NCBI RefSeq assembly: GCF_000145035.1
Contig: NC_014387.1
Span: 1,248,276 to 1,312,275 of the forward strand
Origin: Butyrivibrio proteoclasticus B316
Lineage (GTDB): Bacteria; Bacillota; Clostridia; Lachnospirales; Lachnospiraceae
Reading direction: 5' to 3'
DNA: 64,000 bases
The notes under the pieces are model-generated. The model made no database searches. It was given only the letters and a program-made list of their open reading frames with translations, and was not told the DNA's origin. A program made the translations under genes and the position numbers. This document shows, piece after piece, positions 7,671 to 16,836 of this stretch. Each line of letters starts with the position of its first letter. The first letter of the stretch is position 1.

Positions 7671-8300
7671 ATGGGAAATATTCTTGCATTTGGAGATTCT
7701 AATACCTGGGGACTTATTCCCGGATCATTTCCATACAGAAGATACTCTGAGAAGGTGCGCTGGACAGGCGTACTTCAGAAAAAAGTCAGGAATATGAGAG
7801 TTCTTGAAGAGGGCTTGTGCGGCAGGACAACTGTTTTTGAAGACAAGTACAGATCCGGCAGAAAGGGCGTCAATACTCTAAAGAAGATACTCGCAGGTAA
7901 ATCCTCTTTTAATTCCGTAGTTCTGATGCTTGGAACAAATGATTGCAAAAAAGATTATGCTGCATCTCCTACAGACATTGGCAGAGGGATTGAGGAGTGT
8001 ATAGACCAGCTCGAAGAATATGTTTCGCCTGAAAAAGTTCTTTTGGTTTCTCCTATATATCTTGGTGATGAAGTATGGAGACCGGAGAAAGACCCTGAGT
8101 TTGATCTGGCTTCTGTTAATACCAGCAGGCAGTTAAAGGGAGTATATGAGGAAATTGCAAAGAGAAGAGGAGTAAACTTTCTTGCAGCTTCTGATTATGT
8201 TTCTGCTGATGAGAAGGATGATGAACATCTAAATGAAGAAGGACACCGCATCTTTGCAGATGTTATTTATGATAAATTAAGAGAAATGAAAGTTGTTTGA
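7671..8300 (+). CDS. SGNH/GDSL-family hydrolase (arylesterase-like)
   Basis: The protein has 209 residues. Block I is AFGDSNTWG with the nucleophilic Ser, block III is LMLGTND, and the C-terminal catalytic pair lies in DDEHLNEEGH. The GLCGRTTVFED segment resembles the arylesterase/acyltransferase branch of the SGNH family. No signal peptide is seen, so it is probably cytoplasmic. ATG 7671 (RBS AAAGGGGA) is preferred over in-frame ATG 7635, because the family fold begins at residue 3 of the shorter form. The natural ester substrate is unknown. Confidence 0.82.
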   Translation: MGNILAFGDSNTWGLIPGSFPYRRYSEKVRWTGVLQKKVRNMRVLEEGLCGRTTVFEDKYRSGRKGVNTLKKILAGKSSFNSVVLMLGTNDCKKDYAASPTDIGRGIEECIDQLEEYVSPEKVLLVSPIYLGDEVWRPEKDPEFDLASVNTSRQLKGVYEEIAKRRGVNFLAASDYVSADEKDDEHLNEEGHRIFADVIYDKLREMKVV

Positions 8301-8320
8301 TATATATGATAAAGGGAACA

Positions 8321-8366
8321 AAAGTCAAAAAGCTTAGCATGCCTGCATGTTAAGCTTTTTGACTTT
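8321..8366. terminator. Bidirectional terminator hairpin between convergent genes
   Basis: The arms AAAGTCAAAAAGCTTA and TAAGCTTTTTGACTTT form a near-perfect stem with A- and T-rich ends on both strands. It serves the SGNH gene (+) and the PNPOx-like gene (-). Confidence 0.75.
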
Positions 8367-8402
8367 ATGTCCTAAATAAAGGCCTTTGCCGCTGATATTT
8401 TA

Positions 8403-8795
8403 TCAGAATTTCTCTACTTCAGGCTCGTGTGTAAATGAACTGAAAGTAGCAGTAGCATTTTTTAAATAGAATACTTCTGTATTTCCGTCATCGGCCTTGT
8501 ACATGTTCTGAAGTGAAGGATATGCATCAAGCATGGACTGGCGAGCTTCGATTCTGTCATCTTCTACAAACTCTGCTGCAACTCTGAGCCATTCGCCGTT
8601 TTTGAAAGCACAGATTTCAGCCTTTGGGTTAGCATGAAGCTGCTTGGATACTTCTTTTACCTTACCTGTCTGGATATAAAGTTTATCTTCAAAAATGTGT
8701 GCTGTTCCAAAGGGTCTTACTCTTGGCTGATCGCCTTCAACAGTAGCCAGATAGTAGGTTCCTGCTTCTTTTAAGAACTGTTCTACTCTTTTCAT
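8403..8795 (-). CDS. Pyridoxamine 5'-phosphate oxidase-fold (FMN split-barrel) protein
   Basis: The 130-residue protein has the pattern of small flavin split-barrel proteins: an N-terminal helix (VEQFLKEAGTYYLATVEGDQ), then RVRPFGTAHIFEDKLYIQTGK, then a KAEICAFKNGEWLRV strand. It is too short and lacks the C-terminal motif for a true PdxH. Members of this group bind FMN or F420-like cofactors and reduce small compounds. It is monocistronic, with RBS GGAGG before the ATG. The substrate is unknown. Confidence 0.78.
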   Translation of the reverse strand: MKRVEQFLKEAGTYYLATVEGDQPRVRPFGTAHIFEDKLYIQTGKVKEVSKQLHANPKAEICAFKNGEWLRVAAEFVEDDRIEARQSMLDAYPSLQNMYKADDGNTEVFYLKNATATFSSFTHEPEVEKF

Positions 8796-8926
8796 GATTA
8801 AACCTCCAATATAAATGATGTTTTATGAAAATGATTATATCACGCAAATAGATTGTACACAATTTATAGAGAGACTTCTTTTTACATGTTCCTTGAAGCT
8901 ATGATCCAAGATGTCATTTAAACAGG

Positions 8927-10348
8927 TCACTCTCTGCCGCTCCAGCAGTAGGTACACAGGTTACATGGCTCAAGCGGAATTGCTTCAATCATATCATCAA
9001 GTCTGTGATAGTGAAGAGATGTGAAATTGAGATCTTTTCTGATTTCTTCCAGCATTGCATCGTATTCCGGAGAATCAGGGTCTGTATATTTCCTTACGGT
9101 CTCTTCATCAGGTGAAGGATATCCTTCAAGTTTTTCTATAACTCTTCTGGTTATCAGCTCCATTTCAGAGTTGGAACGAGAGAAGTTAAGGTATTTACAA
9201 CCATAGATGAGAGGAGGACATGCGGGCCTTATATGAACCTCGCTTGCACCACTCTTATATAGAAATTCTGTCGTTTCTCTTAGCTGGGTTCCTCTTACGA
9301 TAGAGTCGTCAATGAGAAGAAGGCTCTTATTTCTGATGAGCTGGTTAACAGGAATCAGCTTCATCTTGGCAATAAGATCACGTCTTGACTGGATAGTAGG
9401 CATGAAGGATCTAGGCCAGGTTGGTGTGTATTTAACAAAGGGTCTTGAATATGGGATCCCTGAGGTGTTGGAGTATCCGATAGCATGAGCTACACCGGAA
9501 TCAGGTACACCTGCTACAAGATCAGGGTGGATGCCTCTTTGCATATCTCTCTGGGCAAGCTTGCCGCCGCAGGCATATCGTATATTTTCTACATTAAGCC
9601 CTTCGTAGGTTGATGCCGGGAAACCATAATAAATCCACAGGAAAGTGCAAATACGCATTTCGCTAAAGCCCGGAGCTACAATCTCTACAGATTCCGGAGT
9701 GATAAAGGCGATTTCTCCCGGTTCCAACTCTTTATATGCGGTATAACCAAGGTTTAAATATGAAAAGCTCTCAAAGCAGACACAGAAACCTTCATCCTTC
9801 TGACCTATCTGGACCGGTGTTCTTCCGAAACGGTCTCTGGCTGCATAAATGCCTTCTGATGTCATGAGCAGAAGAGACATAGAGCCTTTGATTATTTCCT
9901 GTGCATAGCGAATTCCTTCTACGAGTGTAGATTTCTGATTGATGATTGATGCTACCAGCTCAGTAGGGTTGATGTCTCCGCCACTCATCTCAAGGAAATG
10001 TGAGTGGTTATCTTTAAAGAGCTGATTAGTGATTTCGTCGATGTTGTTGATCTTGCCAACAGTAGTGATTGCGAATGTTCCGTGATGAGATCTGACAATA
10101 AGCGGCTGAGGCTCGTAGTCAGAAATACAGCCGATACCAAGATGACCTTCCATCTTGAGCATATCGTCTTCAAATTTAGGTCTGAAATATGACCTCTCAA
10201 TGTTGTGGATAGAACGATCGAACCCTTTCTTCCTGTCGTAGACGGCCATACCGGCACGACGGGTTCCTAAATGTGAGTGATAGTCAGTTCCGTAGAACAG
10301 ATCAAAAACTGCACTTTCACGAGATGCTACTCCAAAAAATCCTCCCAT
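8927..10348 (-). CDS. Amidophosphoribosyltransferase-like protein (PurF paralogue) without the N-terminal Cys
   Basis: The 473-residue protein shares PurF's architecture: an N-terminal Ntn glutamine amidotransferase domain, then a phosphoribosyltransferase domain with an intact PRPP loop (LLIDDSIVRGTQ). Cysteines at positions typical of the structural 4Fe-4S cluster of Bacillus-type PurF are present (RICTF, GCKY, CNLCTYC). It begins MGGFFG where active PurF begins MCGI, so the catalytic Cys at position 2 is Gly. The ribosome binding site AGGAGG fixes this start. Glutaminase activity should be lost; NH3-dependent activity or a different role is possible. No other pur gene is adjacent. Confidence 0.8.
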   Translation of the reverse strand: MGGFFGVASRESAVFDLFYGTDYHSHLGTRRAGMAVYDRKKGFDRSIHNIERSYFRPKFEDDMLKMEGHLGIGCISDYEPQPLIVRSHHGTFAITTVGKINNIDEITNQLFKDNHSHFLEMSGGDINPTELVASIINQKSTLVEGIRYAQEIIKGSMSLLLMTSEGIYAARDRFGRTPVQIGQKDEGFCVCFESFSYLNLGYTAYKELEPGEIAFITPESVEIVAPGFSEMRICTFLWIYYGFPASTYEGLNVENIRYACGGKLAQRDMQRGIHPDLVAGVPDSGVAHAIGYSNTSGIPYSRPFVKYTPTWPRSFMPTIQSRRDLIAKMKLIPVNQLIRNKSLLLIDDSIVRGTQLRETTEFLYKSGASEVHIRPACPPLIYGCKYLNFSRSNSEMELITRRVIEKLEGYPSPDEETVRKYTDPDSPEYDAMLEEIRKDLNFTSLHYHRLDDMIEAIPLEPCNLCTYCWSGRE

Positions 10349-10461
10349 GGACTCCTCCTAAAGCGTGATTTTAGTACTAGTAACTTAAAGAAAATGCTTA
10401 CGGGAAGTATCATACCACAGACAAAAGGAATTTTATATTGAAATATGTGTGAAAAATAAAA

Positions 10462-10513
10462 AATCCCTGTCACGCCCAAATCTTGCAGGATTTTAAAAAA
10501 CGTGACAGGGATT
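10462..10513 (-). terminator. Terminator downstream of queT
   Basis: On the minus strand, arms AATCCCTGTCACG and CGTGACAGGGATT form a perfect 13-bp stem with a 26-base loop. The stem is followed by a T-rich tract, 33 bases after the queT stop. Confidence 0.7.
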
Positions 10514-10545
10514 ATCTGATGAATTGCAGCGTCTACAAACTCTTA

Positions 10546-11088
10546 TTAAGAGTTGAGACGGAAGATTGTCTCTTTTCTTGAATCAAGTGCAAATAGAAGG
10601 ATCATTCCAAGAACAAAGCATGAAATAACTTCGCCGATACCAACTGTTAACATGAAAAGAGGAAGTGTTCCCTCCATGTGATAAACATAAATGAGTACAG
10701 GTGGAACCACAATAACATTTGCTACAATAGGTGGAATAGGACACAGCCATTTTCTGATATTAGAACCCTTGTAATAGTCAGGGTTACGATAAGATCTAAA
10801 GCCGTGTGCGATCAAATAAGTCACAACTGCACCAATTAAAGTTGCAAGGGATCCGAATATTGTATCAAGAAGCATACAACCTGTAAGTGTGTTGGAAATG
10901 ATGCATCCGATAAAAAGACCCGGAATAGCAGCAGGTGTGAAATAAGGCAGAATAGTAAGTGCCTCTGAAAAACGTACCTGGATAGCATAATTAGCAAGTC
11001 CAAGTGAATTAGCAAGTAGTGTGAGAACTACATAGAGAGCTGCGATCACAGCAGCCTGAGTGATGAATAATACCTTTTTGTTACGCAT
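10546..11088 (-). CDS. queT: Queuosine-precursor ECF transporter S component (QueT)
   Basis: The 180-residue protein has about five or six helices. The diagnostic segment IQVRFSEALTILPYFTPAAI and a following IPGLFIGC match the QueT (formerly DUF988) family. QueT captures a 7-deazaguanine precursor such as preQ1 for the shared ECF module. The leader folds like a preQ1-I riboswitch whose 3' end runs into the AAGGAG ribosome binding site, which supports both the family call and control by preQ1. The gene is monocistronic and ends before a strong hairpin. Confidence 0.88.
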   Translation of the reverse strand: MRNKKVLFITQAAVIAALYVVLTLLANSLGLANYAIQVRFSEALTILPYFTPAAIPGLFIGCIISNTLTGCMLLDTIFGSLATLIGAVVTYLIAHGFRSYRNPDYYKGSNIRKWLCPIPPIVANVIVVPPVLIYVYHMEGTLPLFMLTVGIGEVISCFVLGMILLFALDSRKETIFRLNS

Positions 11089-11097
11089 TTTTAAATT

Positions 11098-11139
11098 CTC
11101 CTTTAGTTTTGTTTTGTGTCAGGAAGGTCACGAACTGAC
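11098..11139 (-). ncRNA. Candidate preQ1-I riboswitch in the queT leader
   Basis: Read on the minus strand, the P1 stem is GTCAG/CTGAC, with TTC directly after the first arm and a CC-containing loop. An A-rich tail ACAAAACAAAACTAA then merges into AAGGAG nine bases before ATG. This is the layout of preQ1-I aptamers controlling translation. The loop-to-tail pseudoknot (P2) is less clear than in the Bacillus example, so the call is tentative. Confidence 0.55.
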
Positions 11140-11278
11140 ATTATTACCTTTGTCTTAGAAATAATTTTATTTCTGAGTGCAACTTTACAATACTAACATC
11201 CTTTGGCCATTTTGTCTATTTTTTATTTTATTATTGCGTTAATTTATTAAAAGGTGTATAAAGTATAAGACAACTAAA

Positions 11279-11366
11279 CAGACGGGAGCTTGTATTACAG
11301 GCTGAGAGGAAGGTGTGACCTTCGACCGAGAACCTGATTTGGATAATGCCAACGTAGGGATGCCTG
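11279..11366 (+). ncRNA. TPP (THI-box) riboswitch
   Basis: The conserved blocks appear in order: ACGGGAGC, CAGGCTGAGAGG, a GAAGGTGTGACCTTC variable hairpin, GACCGAGAACCTGATTTGG, then ATAATGCCAACGTAGGGA. These are the two sensor arms for thiamine pyrophosphate. A terminator hairpin follows, before thiW. Confidence 0.97.
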
Positions 11367-11383
11367 ATAATAGGAGTATATTC

Positions 11384-11417
11384 GCGGAAGCAACCATATT
11401 GGGGGCTTCCGCTTTTT
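11384..11417 (+). terminator. Riboswitch-controlled attenuator upstream of thiW
   Basis: The arms GCGGAAGC (11384-11391) and GCTTCCGC (11405-11412) form a perfect stem followed by five T residues. It lies between the TPP aptamer and thiW, so TPP binding probably causes premature termination of the thi operon. Confidence 0.85.
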
Positions 11418-11466
11418 GCATCTTGGAACTAAAAGCGAGCCCACCGTCTGGGAAAAGAGGAAAAGT

Positions 11467-12003
11467 ATGAAAAAAAGTAACTATTTACTGAGGATGGTGA
11501 TGCTGGCAATGTTTGTTGCCCTTGGCGTAGTAATATCACCTATCCTTCGAATCGAGGGAATGTGCCCGATGGCACACCTTATCAACATCACCTGTGCAGT
11601 GTTCATGGGACCTGCCTATGCATTTCTATGTGCAGTTCTTATAGGTATCATCAGAATGATGGTAATGGGAATCCCGCCACTTGCCCTTACCGGCGCAATC
11701 TTTGGGGCTGCCCTTTCAGGTATTTTCTACAAATTATCCAAAGGAAAAATAATAGCTGCAGTACTTGGAGAGGTTTTTGGAACAGGAGTAATAGGAGCGA
11801 TCGTTTCTTACCCTGTAATGACTTACCTTTGGGGCAAGGAGGGCCTTACATGGTTCTTTTATGTTCCATCCTTTATCTGCGGAACACTTATTGGCGGATC
11901 GATAGCTTACCTTCTACTTAGGACATTAAAGGCAGCAGGAGTCTTGTCCAAGATTCAGAACAGCCTAAAGGATATAGATTCATCTAAGGAAAAGGTGGCT
12001 TAA
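11467..12003 (+). CDS. thiW: Thiamine-related ECF transporter S component ThiW
   Basis: The 178-residue protein has about five helices and the ThiW hallmarks ILRIEGMCPMAHLINI and AFLCAVLIGIIRMMVMGIPP. ThiW is predicted to take up the thiazole moiety or a related thiamine precursor through the ECF module. ATG 11467 with RBS AGAGGAAAAGT is preferred over an in-frame ATG at 11416 that lies in the attenuator's T-tract. It is first in the TPP-controlled thiWMEDC operon and abuts thiM with no gap. Confidence 0.92.
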   Translation: MKKSNYLLRMVMLAMFVALGVVISPILRIEGMCPMAHLINITCAVFMGPAYAFLCAVLIGIIRMMVMGIPPLALTGAIFGAALSGIFYKLSKGKIIAAVLGEVFGTGVIGAIVSYPVMTYLWGKEGLTWFFYVPSFICGTLIGGSIAYLLLRTLKAAGVLSKIQNSLKDIDSSKEKVA

Positions 12004-12810
12004 ATGTCAGATCTGATCCATTGCATTACAAATCCAATATCAATGATGATGTGTGCAAACGCAATTCTTTCACTGGGTGCTAGGCCTATTATGGCAGAGC
12101 ACCCTCTTGAGGTTAGTGAGATAACAGAAACTGCGGGTGCACTATTGATCAATTTGGGAAACATCTCTGATACCAGAATGGAAGCCATGAAGGTTTCTTT
12201 TTCCAAGGCCCTGGATAAAGAAATCCCTGTCGTTATTGACGCTGTGGGAGTGGCCTGCTCTGAACTTAGAAGGAGCTTTATTTTAAGTCTTATCAGCAGT
12301 ACTCCACGGAGTGATAAACAGATTCTTTTGATAAAGGGTAACTATTCTGAGATCATAGCTCTTTTAAATCCAGATTATAAGGGAAATGGAGTAGATGCCG
12401 GGGCTGAAGTTACGAAGAATATGGCTACTGAACATGCAATCATGCTTTCGAGAAAACTTGATGCAATTGTTCTTGCCAGTGGGGCCACGGACATTATTAC
12501 AGATGGGGAAAAGACCTATTTAGTAAACAACGGTAATCCTCAGCTTGGAAAGATAACAGGAACAGGATGTATGCTTGGCGCCATATGTGCAACATTTTTT
12601 GCAGGCGTAAAAGACAGAGGCGGAGCGCTATTTGCTGCTGTAAGAGCCTGCGAGCATATGGGAATAGCAGGTGAACTTGCCTATGAAGCTGTAAGCTCAA
12701 TTAATGCAGGGAAAGTCGGAAGTGGTAGCTTTTATACCGCTCTTTTTGATGAAATATCCCTGCTTGATGATAAAACCATTAGTGAGAGAAGGAAGGTAGA
12801 AAAGCTTTGA
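12004..12810 (+). CDS. thiM: Hydroxyethylthiazole kinase
   Basis: The 268-residue protein is of normal ThiM length. Motifs include HCITNPISMMMCANAILSLG at the N-terminus, the kinase core VVIDAVGVACSELR, IKGNYSEI, and the anion-hole GTGCMLGA near residue 186. It phosphorylates 4-methyl-5-(2-hydroxyethyl)thiazole, which matches uptake of thiazole by the preceding ThiW. The start directly follows the thiW stop, and the stop overlaps the thiE start. Confidence 0.95.
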   Translation: MSDLIHCITNPISMMMCANAILSLGARPIMAEHPLEVSEITETAGALLINLGNISDTRMEAMKVSFSKALDKEIPVVIDAVGVACSELRRSFILSLISSTPRSDKQILLIKGNYSEIIALLNPDYKGNGVDAGAEVTKNMATEHAIMLSRKLDAIVLASGATDIITDGEKTYLVNNGNPQLGKITGTGCMLGAICATFFAGVKDRGGALFAAVRACEHMGIAGELAYEAVSSINAGKVGSGSFYTALFDEISLLDDKTISERRKVEKL

Positions 12811-13439
12811 ATACGCAGTTATATCTGGTCACTGACAGCACCGGTTTGTCCGAGGACGAATTCCTGAAAAAGGTGGAAAATGCCATTTTAGGCGGCGTTA
12901 CCATTTTGCAGCTAAGGGAAAAAGATAAGACTACAAGAGAATATATTGACCTTGGAAGAAAGGTTCATGAGATTACCGCAAAATACGATATTCCTCTGAT
13001 AATAGATGACAGGATAGATGTTGCAATGGCTATAGATGCAGAGGGCGTACATTTGGGGCAGTCTGATATGCCTGTAGACATAGCAAGGAAGATACTTGGG
13101 AAGAATAAGATCATAGGTGCCACTACCAAGACTGTTGAACAGGCACTTGAAGCTTATAGGAATGGGGCAGATTATCTTGGAGTTGGAGCAATTTATCCGA
13201 CAACAACCAAGGTAAAAACAGTCCTTACCTCGGTGGATACATTAAGGGATATCTGTAAAGCTGTACCGATCCCTGCCAATGCCATTGGAGGACTTAATAA
13301 AGATAATATTCAGGTACTAAAAGGTGTTCCGATTGCTGGTATTTGCGTTGTTACAGCAATAATGAAGGCTCCTGACAGCAGAACTGCTGCAAGTGAACTT
13401 AAAAGGGCCTATGAAGAGCTTAATATGGCGGGAAAATGA
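12807..13439 (+). CDS. thiE: Thiamine-phosphate synthase
   Basis: The 210-residue TIM-barrel protein joins HMP-PP and thiazole phosphate to give thiamine phosphate. Visible motifs are [39 protein letters not shown] and the phosphate-binding [10 protein letters not shown]. Translation appears to start at TTG 12807, inside the TTGA overlap with the thiM stop, with GGAAGG upstream. Confidence 0.95.
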   Translation: MNTQLYLVTDSTGLSEDEFLKKVENAILGGVTILQLREKDKTTREYIDLGRKVHEITAKYDIPLIIDDRIDVAMAIDAEGVHLGQSDMPVDIARKILGKNKIIGATTKTVEQALEAYRNGADYLGVGAIYPTTTKVKTVLTSVDTLRDICKAVPIPANAIGGLNKDNIQVLKGVPIAGICVVTAIMKAPDSRTAASELKRAYEELNMAGK

Positions 13440-14284
13440 TCATGAGTATTGTGCAAAAGACAGTTCTGACAATTGCAGGAAGTGACTCATCCGGAGGAGC
13501 AGGAATCCAGGCTGATTTAAAAACAATGGAGGCGCACAGGGTGTATGGAATGAGTGTTGTAACAGCACTCACTGCTCAGAATACTCTTGGAATAACCGGT
13601 ATCCTTCCGGTTGAAAAGAGCTTTGTAGAAAAACAGATTCAGGCTGTGTGCGAGGATATACCTCCTGATGCAGTAAAGATAGGAATGCTGCCTGACAGAT
13701 CAGTTATGGAGGTTGTAGCTAAAGCTATAGATAAATACAGTCTAAAAAACGTTGTCCTTGATCCGGTGCTAAGTTCAACTTCCGGAACTGAACTTACAAG
13801 AATTGAAGCAAGGGAGTATTTGAAAAAACAGCTCTTTTGCCGCAGCCTTCTGATAACACCCAATATCCCGGAGGCACAGACACTGTTATCGACAAAAGAA
13901 GGCGGGGATAAGGAGTTTTTAATTGATAGCAGAGAAGCGATGGAAGATGCAGCCAAAAAGCTTTCGTCCGAATATGGGTGCAATGTACTGATAAAAGGCG
14001 GACATAGTTCTTTTGAAAGAGAGGATGTATCAGCTGATCTTCTGTGCATAAGACCATTGGGAAATGCGATAGATACTGAATTTCAGGTTATATGGCTTGA
14101 AGGAAAGAGATTTGATAATCCTAATACTCATGGGACAGGCTGCACGTTATCAAGTGCAATAGCATCTAATCTGGCCAATGGACATGATCTGAAAAGCGCA
14201 GTTTCAGAAGCCAAAAAATATATAGAAAAATGCATTGATGCAGGTCTTAAACTCGGGTCAGGGAGAGGACCTCTTTTGCATTAA
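13436..14284 (+). CDS. thiD: Hydroxymethylpyrimidine/phosphomethylpyrimidine kinase
   Basis: The 282-residue ribokinase-fold enzyme phosphorylates HMP and HMP-P. The motifs are [20 protein letters not shown] at the N-terminus, [23 protein letters not shown] and the C-terminal [13 protein letters not shown]. Its ATG overlaps the thiE stop (ATGA); a second ATG two codons later is also possible. It is slightly longer than usual because of an insertion between the ITPN and GGH segments. Confidence 0.95.
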   Translation: MIMSIVQKTVLTIAGSDSSGGAGIQADLKTMEAHRVYGMSVVTALTAQNTLGITGILPVEKSFVEKQIQAVCEDIPPDAVKIGMLPDRSVMEVVAKAIDKYSLKNVVLDPVLSSTSGTELTRIEAREYLKKQLFCRSLLITPNIPEAQTLLSTKEGGDKEFLIDSREAMEDAAKKLSSEYGCNVLIKGGHSSFEREDVSADLLCIRPLGNAIDTEFQVIWLEGKRFDNPNTHGTGCTLSSAIASNLANGHDLKSAVSEAKKYIEKCIDAGLKLGSGRGPLLH

Positions 14285-14322
14285 ATGATGAAAATATAAT
14301 ACTAAAAGAAAAGGGAAAATCT

Positions 14323-15627
14323 ATGAGCAATTACACAACACAAATGGATGCAGCAAGAAAGGGAATCATAACACCCGAGATGGAGAAGGTCGCAAGAGAT
14401 GAGTACAGGACTCCTGAGGAAATAAGAAATCTTGTTGCAAAGGGACAGGTTGCGATATGCGCAAACAAACATCATAAAAGCCTTGTGGCTAAGGGAGTGG
14501 GCTCAATGCTCAGAACCAAGATAAATGTAAATCTTGGAGTATCCAGAGACTGTAAGGACTACAATGTAGAGATGGAGAAGGTAATGGCTGCAGTTAATAT
14601 GGGAGCAGATGCCATCATGGATCTTTCATCCCATGGAAATACCCAGCCATTTAGAAAAAAGCTTGTGGAAGAATGTCCTGCAATGCTTGGAACTGTACCT
14701 GTATATGACAGCGTAATTCATTATCAGAGAGATTTATCTGAACTTACTGCCAAAGACTTTATCGATGTGGTAAGACTTCATGCAGAGGATGGAGTAGATT
14801 TTGTGACTCTCCACTGTGGAATTACCAGAAAGACTATTGATCAGATCAAAAAGCACAAGCGTAAAATGAATATAGTTTCTAGAGGAGGCTCACTTGTTTT
14901 TGCCTGGATGAGCATGACAGGAGAGGAGAATCCATTTTATGAGTATTATGATGAAATTCTTGATATATGCAGAGAACATGACGTGACAATTTCTCTTGGA
15001 GATGCTTGCAGGCCGGGATGCCTTGCAGATGCAAGTGATGTCTGCCAGATAGAAGAGCTTGTAAGGCTTGGAGAGCTTACAAAGAGGGCCTGGGAGAAGG
15101 ATGTACAGGTTATGGTTGAAGGTCCGGGACATATGCCAATGGACCAGATTGAGGCCAATATGAAGATGCAGCAGACTATCTGCATGGGAGCGCCTTTCTA
15201 TGTATTAGGACCTCTTGTTACGGATATTGCACCCGGATATGATCATATTACTTCTGCAATAGGAGGAGCTATTGCAGGGGCAGCAGGAGCCGCTTTCCTG
15301 TGCTATGTCACACCTGCAGAGCACCTGGCACTTCCTAATGTTGAGGATGTCAAGCAGGGAATAATTGCTTCTAAAATAGCAGCTCATGCTGCAGATATTG
15401 CCAAGAAGATTCCACATGCGATGGATATTGATAACGAAATGGCAGAAGCAAGGAAAGAGTTTGACTGGGATAAGCAGTGGGAATGTGCAATTGACCCTGA
15501 AACTGCTAAATCAATCCGTGCAGACAGAGCACCTGAGTTTGATGATACATGTTCAATGTGCGGAAAATTCTGTGCTGTCCGCAGCATGAACAAGGCACTT
15601 GCCGGTGAACACATAGATATTCTGTAA
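14323..15627 (+). CDS. thiC: Phosphomethylpyrimidine synthase
   Basis: The 434-residue radical SAM enzyme converts aminoimidazole ribotide to HMP-phosphate. Conserved segments include [40 protein letters not shown] and [11 protein letters not shown]. The C-terminal 4Fe-4S motif reads CSMCGKFC, which is CX2CX3C, one residue tighter than the CX2CX4C of E. coli-type ThiC. This is the short ThiC form without the N-terminal extension. It closes the thi operon and precedes a terminator. Confidence 0.95.
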   Translation: MSNYTTQMDAARKGIITPEMEKVARDEYRTPEEIRNLVAKGQVAICANKHHKSLVAKGVGSMLRTKINVNLGVSRDCKDYNVEMEKVMAAVNMGADAIMDLSSHGNTQPFRKKLVEECPAMLGTVPVYDSVIHYQRDLSELTAKDFIDVVRLHAEDGVDFVTLHCGITRKTIDQIKKHKRKMNIVSRGGSLVFAWMSMTGEENPFYEYYDEILDICREHDVTISLGDACRPGCLADASDVCQIEELVRLGELTKRAWEKDVQVMVEGPGHMPMDQIEANMKMQQTICMGAPFYVLGPLVTDIAPGYDHITSAIGGAIAGAAGAAFLCYVTPAEHLALPNVEDVKQGIIASKIAAHAADIAKKIPHAMDIDNEMAEARKEFDWDKQWECAIDPETAKSIRADRAPEFDDTCSMCGKFCAVRSMNKALAGEHIDIL

Positions 15628-15640
15628 GATTATAAGTAAA

Positions 15641-15673
15641 AGAGCCTTCGGAGATATTACCGAAGGCTCTTTG
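15641..15673. terminator. Terminator after thiC
   Basis: The arms AGAGCCTTCGG (15641-15651) and CCGAAGGCTCT (15660-15670) form a perfect 11-bp stem followed by TTT. It also lies at the end of the convergent NifX-SlyD gene, whose RNA would see an A/T-rich flank. Confidence 0.8.
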
Positions 15674-15688
15674 CCATTGATTAAAATA

Positions 15689-16636
15689 TCAATTATCTTT
15701 AACTTCTACAAGTTCAATCTTGAAATTAAGTTCTTTGCCTGCCATCTCATGGTTGGCATCAAAAGTAATCTCGGAATCAGTTTTCTCAATTACCTTAACA
15801 GGTACTGGTCTTCCATATACATCCTGAAGGTAAACTCTCTCATCAACATTAAGCTCCTCAGAACCGGGAAGGTCAGAAATCTTAAGCTTGATTATAGCGT
15901 TTGGATCAAAGGGACCATAAGCTTCGTTAGGATCAAGGTGGATGTCAATGATATCACCAACATTCATCTCGGCAACTGCCTTATCAAAGCCGAGGATCAT
16001 CATTCCCATACCACATACAAAGTCAAGTGTCTGACCTCTGTCATAAGATGAATCAAACTTGGTACCATCATTGAAAGTACCTGTGTAGTGTACACGGCAT
16101 GTCTTGCCTACATTCTTGCCTTCAAAAAGAGGGCCTGAGTGGCATCCGCCACATCCGCCGCCGCATCCGCCACAGCCACTGCCGCAGCCTTCCTCATCAT
16201 CGCTTCCGCAACCGCCGCATCCGCCGCAACCGGACTCTGCTTCAATATCTTCTTCATTCTGAGCTGAAACCTCATCATGAGCATCATCCTCATGGTGATG
16301 ATCGTGATGATCACAGTTAACACCTGTGCTCTCTAAGGCACCTGAGAGATAATTCTTAACTGCTTCATCAGCATCTCCTGAAGCACCTGAACATACTGTG
16401 ATGCTGTTGCTCTCAAGAGCATCCATGGCACCACCACCGATACCTCCGCAGATAAGTACATCTACATCCTCATCTGAAAGAAGGTCTGCAAGAGCCTCGT
16501 GACCTGTTCCGTTTGTGCCGGATACCTTGGATGAAACAATCTCATTGTTATCATTTACTTCGTAAAATTTGAAATTCTCAGTATGGCCAAAGTGCTGGAA
16601 TACCTGGCCATTATCATATGTTACCGCGATTTTCAT
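15689..16636 (-). CDS. NifX/NifB-like domain fused to a SlyD-type FKBP prolyl isomerase
   Basis: The 315-residue protein joins three parts. Residues 1-107 resemble dinitrogenase Fe-Mo-cofactor (NifX/NifB-C) domains, with FGHTENF and VLICGGIGGGAMDAL. Residues 108-165 are a metal-binding linker: a His/Asp stretch (HDHHHEDDAHDE), then repeated CGGC units, about 11 Cys in 30 residues. Residues 170-315 form an FKBP domain with a SlyD-like insert (VHYTGTFNDGTKFDSS, GFDKAVAEMNVGD, PNEAYGPFD). SlyD normally carries its His/Cys tail at the C-terminus; here such a segment is an internal linker. No nif genes are nearby. A role in nickel, iron or copper handling plus folding is inference. Confidence 0.85.
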   Translation of the reverse strand: MKIAVTYDNGQVFQHFGHTENFKFYEVNDNNEIVSSKVSGTNGTGHEALADLLSDEDVDVLICGGIGGGAMDALESNSITVCSGASGDADEAVKNYLSGALESTGVNCDHHDHHHEDDAHDEVSAQNEEDIEAESGCGGCGGCGSDDEEGCGSGCGGCGGGCGGCHSGPLFEGKNVGKTCRVHYTGTFNDGTKFDSSYDRGQTLDFVCGMGMMILGFDKAVAEMNVGDIIDIHLDPNEAYGPFDPNAIIKLKISDLPGSEELNVDERVYLQDVYGRPVPVKVIEKTDSEITFDANHEMAGKELNFKIELVEVKDN

Positions 16637-16836
16637 TAGTGTTTGTCCTCGTCTTTCAATAATTCAATATATGTAAAAGCATAGCCTTAACTTCTACATG
16701 AATTTTATACAACTAAACGATAGTATCATATTTGAGTGTTTTGTTCAAATACCTTGAAAATACAAGGAAAAATAGCTGTCGTAATAGTGATAAAAAGGTA
16801 TAATAATTACTATAAAAAACACAATGGAGGTCTCAA

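Noticed and set aside
10004..10257. Overlapping frames within the PurF-like gene
   Set aside because: They are shadows of the plus/minus coding sequence with no start signals, and the PurF frame explains the region fully.
16099..16323. Frames opposite or offset to the Cys/His-rich linker of the NifX-SlyD fusion
   Set aside because: Both arise from the repetitive GC-rich CGGC codons; the fusion frame has a coherent domain on each side.
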